A DNA stretch of 64,000 bases from Mycobacteriales bacterium (GTDB lineage Bacteria > Actinomycetota > Actinomycetes > Mycobacteriales > SCTD01), in contig JAUJOY010000001.1 of NCBI GenBank assembly GCA_030447385.1, positions 854,830 through 918,829 on the forward strand. Direction: 5' to 3'. The notes under the pieces are model-generated. The model had not been told where the DNA came from and made no database searches. It was given only the letters and a program-made list of their open reading frames with translations. This document shows positions 30,870 to 38,391 of the stretch, piece after piece. Numbering within the stretch: the stretch's first letter is position 1; each line of letters begins with the position of its first letter. Both the position numbers and the translations under genes were made by a program.

Positions 30870-32678
30870 GTGCGGATCCGACCACTGCTCGCTGCCCTGT
30901 CCGTCTTCGTCCCGGCCCTGCTGGCCCTGCCGGTGGCGACGTCACCGGCATCCGCCGCCCACCCGGTGCGGCCCGACGTCACCGTCCTGCCGGTGCAGGG
31001 CGTGGACGCTACGGCGCTGACAGACGTCGACCCTGGCGAGCCCGGCAGGCCGCTCGCCCTGACGAAGAAGCACCTCACCGGACGGTTCTCCATGCTCGGG
31101 GTCACGTGGGCGCGGGGCACCGGCAGCGGCGAGGTGACGACCAGGATTCGCACTCGGGAAAGCGGCCGCTGGTCGTCGTGGTCGGTCCTCGAGGTCGCGG
31201 GCGACGACGGCCCTGACGAGGTGGCCGCAGAGGCCCGACGGTCGCGGCGCACCGGGACGGAGCCATTGTGGGTGGGAGCCGCCGACGGGGTGCAGGTCCG
31301 GGTCGATGCCGAACCCGAGCAGGCCCCCCGCGACATCCGGGTCGAGCTGATCGACCCCGGCACGTCCAACGCCGACAGCACGCTGGGCCGCGTCCCGGCA
31401 TCGTCGGCGGCAGCGGCCACCACCCGTCCGTCCATCATCACGCGGGCACAGTGGGGGGCGGACGAGCTCCTGCGGACCGGGTCCCCGTCGTACGCCTCGA
31501 CGGTCAAGGTGGCCTACGTGCACCACACCGCGTCCAGCAACAGCTACACCGCCGAGCAGGCGGCGGCCCAGGTGCGCAGCTTCTACGCCTACCACACCCA
31601 GAGCCTGGGCTGGGACGACATCGGCTACAACTTCCTCGTGGACAAGTTCGGGCGGATCTACGAGGGCCGGTACGGCGGGGTCGACAAGGCGGTCATCGGC
31701 GCCCACGCCGGAGGCTTCAACAGCGCCACCGTGGGCGTGTCGATGATGGGGACCCACACCTCTCTAGCCCCGAGCGCGGCCACGCTCACCGCCGTGCAGG
31801 ACCTCCTGGCCTGGAAGCTGTCGCTGTCCGGGCGCAACCCCCTCGGCAAGGACGTGCTCACCTCCGGCGGTGGGAGCACGGCTCGCTACCCGGCTGGCCA
31901 GCAGGTGACCGTCAACGTCATCTCCGGCCACCGGGACACCAACCTGACGGAGTGCCCGGGCGACGCGGGCTACAGCAAGTTGCCGGGGATCCGCCAGGGT
32001 GTGGCCGACCGCATCGCCCGCCTCAGCAAGACACCGATCGACCTCAAGCACGAGGCGCTCGGTGGTGACGCAGGCTTCCAGGGCCCCCCCATCACTCCAG
32101 AAGGAGCCGCCGTCGGCGGGCGCTACCGCCACTACCGCAATGGGTCGATCTACTGGTCCCCGGCCACCGGCGCACGAGAGGTGCACGGCGGGGTGTATGG
32201 CCGGTGGGCCGGCCTGAACTGGGAGCGGGGCTTCCTGGGCTTCCCGGTCACCGATGAGCTGGGGACGCCCGACGGGAAGGGCCGCTACAACCACTTCCAG
32301 GGGGGGTCGGTGTACTGGTCCACGACCACAGGTGCCTGGGAGGTCCACGGGGCCATCCAGCAGGCCTGGCGCCGGCTCGGCTGGGAGCAAGGCGTGCTGG
32401 GTTATCCGCTCACCAACGAGACGGGCACGCCGGATGGCCTGGGCCGCTACAACCACTTCCAGGGGGGGTCGGTGTACTGGTCCCCGACCACAGGTGCCTG
32501 GGAGGTCCGGGGGGCTATCCGGCAGCGCTGGGCCGAGCAGGGCTGGGAGCGCAGCAGCCTGGGTTACCCGACCAGCGACGAGTACTCCGTCCTCGGCGGG
32601 CGTCGCAGCAACTTCCAGCGTGGGTACATCACCTGGTCCGCCGCGACCGGTAGCACGAGCGTCACGATGCTGAAGTGA
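30870..32678 (+). CDS. Secreted N-acetylmuramoyl-L-alanine amidase (PGRP-like) with LGFP repeats
   Basis: RPSIITRAQWGADELLRTGSPSYASTVKVAYVHHTASSNSYTAEQAAAQVRSFYAYHTQSLGWDDIGYNFLVDKFGRIYEGRYGGVD; C-terminal LGFP repeats. Confidence 0.93.
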   Translation: MRIRPLLAALSVFVPALLALPVATSPASAAHPVRPDVTVLPVQGVDATALTDVDPGEPGRPLALTKKHLTGRFSMLGVTWARGTGSGEVTTRIRTRESGRWSSWSVLEVAGDDGPDEVAAEARRSRRTGTEPLWVGAADGVQVRVDAEPEQAPRDIRVELIDPGTSNADSTLGRVPASSAAAATTRPSIITRAQWGADELLRTGSPSYASTVKVAYVHHTASSNSYTAEQAAAQVRSFYAYHTQSLGWDDIGYNFLVDKFGRIYEGRYGGVDKAVIGAHAGGFNSATVGVSMMGTHTSLAPSAATLTAVQDLLAWKLSLSGRNPLGKDVLTSGGGSTARYPAGQQVTVNVISGHRDTNLTECPGDAGYSKLPGIRQGVADRIARLSKTPIDLKHEALGGDAGFQGPPITPEGAAVGGRYRHYRNGSIYWSPATGAREVHGGVYGRWAGLNWERGFLGFPVTDELGTPDGKGRYNHFQGGSVYWSTTTGAWEVHGAIQQAWRRLGWEQGVLGYPLTNETGTPDGLGRYNHFQGGSVYWSPTTGAWEVRGAIRQRWAEQGWERSSLGYPTSDEYSVLGGRRSNFQRGYITWSAATGSTSVTMLK

Positions 32679-34594
32679 GCCGGATACGTCGGCTGCCTCC
32701 CGAGCGGAAGAGGATGCCTGCTGCATCCGTGCACCGCCGCAGCGTCTCGGTTCGGGCGGTCCTGGCCGCAGCGCTGCTCGTGCTCGTGGGAGGGGTGCCG
32801 CTGGTCAACGTCGCGGCGGCCGGCGACGTCGTCTACCGGCCCGCCGACGGCATGCTCACGTTCGACGGCCGGGGCTTCGGGCACGGGAGGGGCCTGAGCC
32901 AGTACGGCGCGCACGGCGCCGGTCTGCGCGGGCTTGGCTACGCGCAGATCCTGGCCCACTACTACCCCGGCACCGCGTTGGCGACCGCTGCCGGCGTCTC
33001 GCGGCGCGTACTGATCACGGGCGAGGACGCCGACGCCGTGGTCACCAACACCGCCGGGCTACGGGTGCGCAACGAGCCCAGTGGCGCCGTCCTCGACACC
33101 GGCGCGCGCGGGGATTGGGCACAGGTGCGCGTGCGGGCGGACGGTACGGTCCTGCGGGTCGAGGCCCTGCAGGGTGGTGGGTGGGTGGCGGCTTGGCCGC
33201 CGGTGACCGGCCCCGTGGTGCTGGAGGGGCCGGGCACCCTGCGCCTCGCGCATCCGGCGGAGCCGCGCACCTACCGCGGCGCGCTGCGCGCCGCCCTCAG
33301 CGCGGAGGGCACCAAGCCGCTCTACGTCGTCAACGTCGTTGGTCTGGACGACTACGTCCGCGGCGTCGTGCCTGCTGAGATGCCGTCCACGTGGCACCCC
33401 GAGGCGCTCAAGGCGCAGGCGGTCGCGGCCCGCTCCTACGGCTCGAAACCGTGCCCGCAGCCACGCTCCTATCCCACGACCAGCCTCTACGACGTGGTCG
33501 ACACGACGTCCTGCCAGGTCTACCGGGGGGTGGGAGGCGAGGCGGTGAGCACCAACGCGGCCGTTGCGGCGACCGCGGGCCAGGTGCTGACCTACGGCCC
33601 CGACGTACTTCGCGCGGAGTTCTCGGCCGCGAACGGGGGCTGGTCGGTGGCCGCCGGCGGCCCGTACGTCGCGAGGGAGGACCCCTTCGACGGGGAAGGG
33701 GCTGCCGCCGTCGGCCATCCCGCAGTGCACCGGTGGACTGTGCGACGCCCGATCTCGGGACTGGAGACGGCCTTTGCGACCGGGACGCTGCGCGAGGTCC
33801 GCGTGCTGCAGCGGGATGGCCTGGGGGAGTGGGGCGGGCGCGTGCTGCGGGTCCGGCTTGTGGGGGACCTGCGCACGGTCGAGGTGACCGGGGAGCAGGT
33901 GCGCACTGCGGCCGGGCTGCGTAGCAGCTGGTTCGATCTGGCGGCGGTCTCGCCCATCGACTCCAAGCATGCCGCCCTGGGTGGCAGCGGCGGCTTCCTC
34001 GGCGCGCCGGTGGGCCCGGAGGCGGACGCCGTGGGAGGCCGGTTCCGCTACTACCAGGGCGGCGCGATCTACTGGTCAGCCGCCAGCGGGGTGCACGAGG
34101 TGCACGGGGCGATCCTGGGTCGCTGGGGAAGCCTTGGCTGGGAGCGTGGCGCCCTGGGCTTCCCGGTCACCGACGAGCTGGGCACGCCGGACGGCGTCGG
34201 CCGCTACAACCACTTCCAGGGCGGTTCGGTCTACTGGAGCCCCCGGTCGGACGCACGGGAGATCCGCGGGGCGATCCGCGGCACCTGGGGCCGGCTGGGC
34301 TGGGAGCGCGGGCCGCTGGCCTATCCGGTCACCGACGAGCAGGGCACGCCGGACGGCGTCGGCCGCTACAACCACTTCCAAGGCGGCTCGGTCTACTGGA
34401 CGCCGTCGACCGGTGCACACGAGGTTCGGGGTGCGATCCGGCTGCGCTGGGCGTCTCTGGGCTGGGAGCGCAGCAGGCTGGGCTACCCGGTGAGCGACGA
34501 GTACGACGTGCCCGGCGGCCGGCAGAGCAGCTTCCAGCGCGGTCTGATCCGGTGGGACGCCTTCACCGGCGCGACGACGGTCGTACCCGGCTAG
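32675..34594 (+). CDS. Secreted SpoIID/LytB-domain protein with LGFP repeats
   Basis: FDGRGFGHGRGLSQYGAHGAG, LYVVNVVGLDDYVRGVVPAEMPSTWHPEALKAQAVAARSYG; C-terminal LGFP repeats; start overlaps the amidase stop. Confidence 0.92.
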   Translation: MSRIRRLPPERKRMPAASVHRRSVSVRAVLAAALLVLVGGVPLVNVAAAGDVVYRPADGMLTFDGRGFGHGRGLSQYGAHGAGLRGLGYAQILAHYYPGTALATAAGVSRRVLITGEDADAVVTNTAGLRVRNEPSGAVLDTGARGDWAQVRVRADGTVLRVEALQGGGWVAAWPPVTGPVVLEGPGTLRLAHPAEPRTYRGALRAALSAEGTKPLYVVNVVGLDDYVRGVVPAEMPSTWHPEALKAQAVAARSYGSKPCPQPRSYPTTSLYDVVDTTSCQVYRGVGGEAVSTNAAVAATAGQVLTYGPDVLRAEFSAANGGWSVAAGGPYVAREDPFDGEGAAAVGHPAVHRWTVRRPISGLETAFATGTLREVRVLQRDGLGEWGGRVLRVRLVGDLRTVEVTGEQVRTAAGLRSSWFDLAAVSPIDSKHAALGGSGGFLGAPVGPEADAVGGRFRYYQGGAIYWSAASGVHEVHGAILGRWGSLGWERGALGFPVTDELGTPDGVGRYNHFQGGSVYWSPRSDAREIRGAIRGTWGRLGWERGPLAYPVTDEQGTPDGVGRYNHFQGGSVYWTPSTGAHEVRGAIRLRWASLGWERSRLGYPVSDEYDVPGGRQSSFQRGLIRWDAFTGATTVVPG

Positions 34595-34694
34595 CCCCCT
34601 GGAGTGCCGGCCGTGACCGAAGCGGTCCCCACGATGCTGAGACGTGACGGGGAGCGGGGGATGCCGGGTACGGCCGCCCGTCGGTGCCAAGTGG

Positions 34695-35138
34695 CTAGTG
34701 GGCGGCGGTGACGGCGCGACCTGGGAACACGAAGCTGCGGAACGTCCAGAACCGAAACGCGGTGGCGAGGCCCATGCCGAGGATGTTGGCGGACACGTTG
34801 TCCGCGAGCGCGCTGCGCAGTCCGAACACCTCGCGGGAGACGACCAGGCAGGTCAGTTGGATGCCCGCGGCCAGCACGCTGAACAGCACGAACAGGGCGT
34901 ACTCGCGCCAGGGCGAGTCGGTCCGGCGATCGCGCCAGGTGTAGTGGCGGCTGCCCGCGAACGCCACCCCGATCGCGGCCGCACTGGAGATCACTTTTGA
35001 CCAGGCCGAGGGCAAGCCCGCGCCGAGGAGCAGAGCGTTGAAGACGGCGACGTCGGTCAGGTAGGCGGCCAGTCCCGTCACGGCGAAGCGGGTGACCTCG
35101 CCACCCGTGCCGGACTGCTGGTCGTCAGGGGTCGGCAC
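34695..35138 (-). CDS. GtrA family membrane protein
   Basis: VTRFAVTGLAAYLTDVAVFNALLL, SRHYTWRDRRTDSPWREYALFVLFSVLAAGIQL, ATAFRFWTFRSFVF. Confidence 0.85.
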   Translation of the reverse strand: MPTPDDQQSGTGGEVTRFAVTGLAAYLTDVAVFNALLLGAGLPSAWSKVISSAAAIGVAFAGSRHYTWRDRRTDSPWREYALFVLFSVLAAGIQLTCLVVSREVFGLRSALADNVSANILGMGLATAFRFWTFRSFVFPGRAVTAAH

Positions 35139-35274
35139 GTCGGCAGACGCTACCGCGACGCCGGCCGGTGGGCACCGGCTGCTCCTCGGCCGGGTGCAGA
35201 ACTGGCCTGCCGGAGGGGACGCGGGGGCTCTGCCGGTACGCTGCGGAGGTCCTTCGCCGAGCCGAGATGAGCGC

Positions 35275-36213
35275 ATGAGCGTCCCGACCCGTTCCCGTGC
35301 TCGCGGCGGTCTCGATGACGCCCGGCCTCGGAGGTTGATGGACCTGCCCGCCGGCCTGCTCCGGGAGGCGCGGCCGAAGCAGTGGGTCAAGAACGTCCTG
35401 CTGTTCACCGCACCGGCCGCCGCAGGGGTGCTCCTGCAGGCCGACGTCCTGGTCTCGGTCCTCCTCGCGATCGTCGCGTTCTGCCTCACAGCCAGCGGCG
35501 TCTACTACGTCAACGACCTCGTCGATGTCGAGGCTGACCGGGCCCACCCGGTCAAGCGCAGGCGCCCGATCGCGGCGGGCGTGGTGCCGGTTCCGCTCGC
35601 CACCGTGGTGGCGATCCTGCTCTTCCTGGCCGGGATCGCGGTCGCGGCGCTGGTCAACCTGCAGCTGCTGATCGTGCTGCTGGTCTACGTCGTCATCACG
35701 ATGACCTACTCGTTCCGCTTCAAGCACGTCCCGGTCGTCGACCTCGTCATGGTGTCGTCGGGGTTCCTGCTGCGGGCCGTGGCGGGCGGTGTCGCGGCCG
35801 ACGTGCCGCTCTCCCCGCTGTTCCTGCTGGTCGCCGCCTTCGGGTCGCTGTTCATGGTGGCCGGCAAGCGGCACGGCGAGTTCATGGAGATGGGGGCTGA
35901 GCGGGCCTCCACGCGGGCCTCGCTGTCGTCCTACAGCGACGCCTACCTGCGCTACGTGTGGTCGATCGCCAGTGCCGTGACGATGCTGGGCTACAGCCTC
36001 TGGGCGTTCGAGCTGTCGCAGAGCCGCCCCTCCCCGATCTGGTACGAGCTGAGCGTCGCGCCGTTCGTGGTCGCGCTGCTGCGCTACGCCTACCTGGTGG
36101 AGGGCGGTCGCGGCGGTGAGCCCGAGGAGCTGGTCCTGTCCGACCGTCAGCTGCAGCTGTTCGGACTGGTGTGGGCGCTGCTGTTCTCCGCCGGCATCTA
36201 CCTGAGCGGCTGA
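35275..36213 (+). CDS. Decaprenyl-phosphate phosphoribosyltransferase (UbiA superfamily)
   Basis: REARPKQWVKNVLLFTAPAAAG, YYVNDLVDVEADRAHPVKRRRPIAAG, LFMVAGKRHGEF. Confidence 0.9.
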   Translation: MSVPTRSRARGGLDDARPRRLMDLPAGLLREARPKQWVKNVLLFTAPAAAGVLLQADVLVSVLLAIVAFCLTASGVYYVNDLVDVEADRAHPVKRRRPIAAGVVPVPLATVVAILLFLAGIAVAALVNLQLLIVLLVYVVITMTYSFRFKHVPVVDLVMVSSGFLLRAVAGGVAADVPLSPLFLLVAAFGSLFMVAGKRHGEFMEMGAERASTRASLSSYSDAYLRYVWSIASAVTMLGYSLWAFELSQSRPSPIWYELSVAPFVVALLRYAYLVEGGRGGEPEELVLSDRQLQLFGLVWALLFSAGIYLSG

Positions 36214-37565
36214 TGAACGAGATCCTGCTCACGGGCTGGGGGCGGACGACGCCCACGCGGTCGCGGGTACACCTGCCGGCTGACACCGACGCCACCCTGC
36301 GGCTGATGGCCGACGGCAACGGCTCGCGCGGCCTGCTCGCGCGCGGGCTCGGCCGCGCGTACGGCGATGCGGCGCAGAACGCCGGCGGGGACGTGCTCGA
36401 CATGACCTCGCTGGCCGGCATCCACGCGGTCGATGTGGACGCGGCGACGGTGGACGTCGACGCCGGCGTCAGCCTCGACACGCTGCTGCGGCACCTGGTC
36501 CCGCTCGGGCTCTTCGTGACCGTGTCCCCCGGGACCCGCTACGTCACGGTCGGCGGCGCCCTCGCGTGCGACATCCACGGCAAGAACCACCACCGGGAGG
36601 GCAGCTTCGCGCGGTCGGTCCTGTCCTTTGACCTGCTCACCCCCGACGGCGAGGTCCGGACCGTCACCGCCGACGCCGACCCCGAGGTGTTCTGGGCGAC
36701 AGCGGGCGGGATGGGGCTCACCGGGGTCGTGCTGCGCGCGACGCTGAAGCTGCTGCGCATCGAGACGGCCATGGTGAGCGTGGACACCGAGCGCGCCGGC
36801 GACCTCGACGACGTCATGGCGCGAATGGAAGCCCGCGACGACGACTACCGCTACTCGGTGGCCTGGATCGACCTCCTCGCCTCGGGCGCCGCCATGGGCC
36901 GCTCCGTGCTCACCCGCGGTGACCACACGCCGCTGGCCGACCTGCCGGAGGGCAAACGGGCCAACGCCCTCGACTACGGCCCCAAGGCACTGCTGAGTGC
37001 ACCCGCCTTCCTCCCGCCGGGGCTGCTCAACCGGCTGACCGTGCGGGCGTTCAACGAGCTGTGGTTCCGCAAGGCGCCCGTCTCCCAGATCGGCCACCCG
37101 GAGTCGATCGCCACCTTCTTCCACCCGCTGGACATGATCGGCGACTGGAACCGCATCTACGGCCGAGCGGGCTTCCTGCAGTACCAGTTCGTCGTCCCCT
37201 TCGGGCAGGAGGGCGCGATGCGGCAGATCGTCGAGGAGCTGGTCCGCCACCAGTGCCCGTCGTTCCTGGCGGTGCTCAAGCGCTTCGGCCCCGGCAACGG
37301 GCTGCTGTCCTTCCCGTCACCCGGCTGGACGCTCGCGCTGGACATCCCCGCAGCCATGGGCGGACTCGGCCCGCTGCTGGCGAGGCTCGACGAGCGGGTG
37401 GTCGACGCCGGGGGGCGCATCTACCTCGCCAAGGACTCCCGGCTGGCCCCCCACATGGTGCCGCGGATGTACCCCGAGCTGGACAGGTGGCGCGAGCTCC
37501 GTGAGCGGCTCGACCCGAAGCGCCGCATGACCTCCGACCTGGCCCGTCGCCTCCAGCTGCTCTGA
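36213..37565 (+). CDS. dprE1: Decaprenylphospho-beta-D-ribofuranose 2-oxidase
   Basis: LTGWGRTTPTRSRVHLPADTD, GLGRAYGDAAQNAGGDVLDMTSL, ALACDIHGKNHHREGSFARSV, YLAKDSRLAPHMVPRMYPELDRWRELRERLDP. Confidence 0.94.
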   Translation: MNEILLTGWGRTTPTRSRVHLPADTDATLRLMADGNGSRGLLARGLGRAYGDAAQNAGGDVLDMTSLAGIHAVDVDAATVDVDAGVSLDTLLRHLVPLGLFVTVSPGTRYVTVGGALACDIHGKNHHREGSFARSVLSFDLLTPDGEVRTVTADADPEVFWATAGGMGLTGVVLRATLKLLRIETAMVSVDTERAGDLDDVMARMEARDDDYRYSVAWIDLLASGAAMGRSVLTRGDHTPLADLPEGKRANALDYGPKALLSAPAFLPPGLLNRLTVRAFNELWFRKAPVSQIGHPESIATFFHPLDMIGDWNRIYGRAGFLQYQFVVPFGQEGAMRQIVEELVRHQCPSFLAVLKRFGPGNGLLSFPSPGWTLALDIPAAMGGLGPLLARLDERVVDAGGRIYLAKDSRLAPHMVPRMYPELDRWRELRERLDPKRRMTSDLARRLQLL

Positions 37566-37615
37566 GCGACAGGCCCGTCCTGCCGCTTCCCGCCCCGTCC
37601 GTCGAGGAGCTCCGC

Positions 37616-38377
37616 ATGAGAAACGCCGTCGGTGACGTCCAGACCGTCCTCGTGCTGGGCGGTGGTTCCGACATCGGGTCGGCCATCGCCGCACGCCTGG
37701 TCCAGCAGGGGGCGCGGACGGTCGTGCTCGCCGGCCGCCGTCCCGAGGCCTACGCGCAGGCAGAGCAGTCGCTGCGCTCCGCGGGCGCCACGACGGTGCA
37801 CCGGGTGTCCTTCGACGCCGACGACACCGACGGCCACCCGAAGGTCATCGCCGAGGTGGTCTCCACGGTCGGTGACCTCGACGTCACCGTCGTCGCCTTC
37901 GGCGTGCTCGGCGACCAGAGCGTGGACGAGCACGACCCGGCGGCCGCCGTGGCGGTGGCGCGCACCAACTACCTCGGTGCCGTGTCGGCCATGACGGTCG
38001 TCAGCCAGCAGCTGCGCACGCAGGGACACGGCGCGCTCGTCGTCCTGTCCTCGGTCGCCGGGGAGCGGGTGCGCCGCTCGAACTTCGTCTACGGCTCCAC
38101 GAAGGCCGGGCTGGACGGCTTCGCCACCGGCCTCGCCGACGCGCTGCAGGGCACGGGAGCCCGCGTGCTGGTCGTACGCCCTGGCTTCGTCGTCAGCAAG
38201 ATGACCGCGGGAATGGACAAGGCGCCGCTCAGCACCACCCCCGAAGCGGTGGCCGAGGTCGTCGTGAAGGGCCTCGCCGGCTCGGCCACCGTCGTGTGGG
38301 CGCCGGCAGCGCTGCGGCTGGTCATGAGCGCGCTGCGCCATGTTCCTCGTCCGGTGTTCCGGCGGCTGCCCGTCTGA
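37616..38377 (+). CDS. dprE2: Decaprenylphospho-beta-D-erythro-pentofuranosid-2-ulose 2-reductase
   Basis: VLVLGGGSDIGSAIAARL, VVLAGRRPE, VLSSVAGERVRRSNFVYGSTKAGLDGFATGL, VLVVRPGFVVSKMTAGM. Confidence 0.92.
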   Translation: MRNAVGDVQTVLVLGGGSDIGSAIAARLVQQGARTVVLAGRRPEAYAQAEQSLRSAGATTVHRVSFDADDTDGHPKVIAEVVSTVGDLDVTVVAFGVLGDQSVDEHDPAAAVAVARTNYLGAVSAMTVVSQQLRTQGHGALVVLSSVAGERVRRSNFVYGSTKAGLDGFATGLADALQGTGARVLVVRPGFVVSKMTAGMDKAPLSTTPEAVAEVVVKGLAGSATVVWAPAALRLVMSALRHVPRPVFRRLPV

Positions 38378-38391
38378 CCCGAGGCGGTTCG

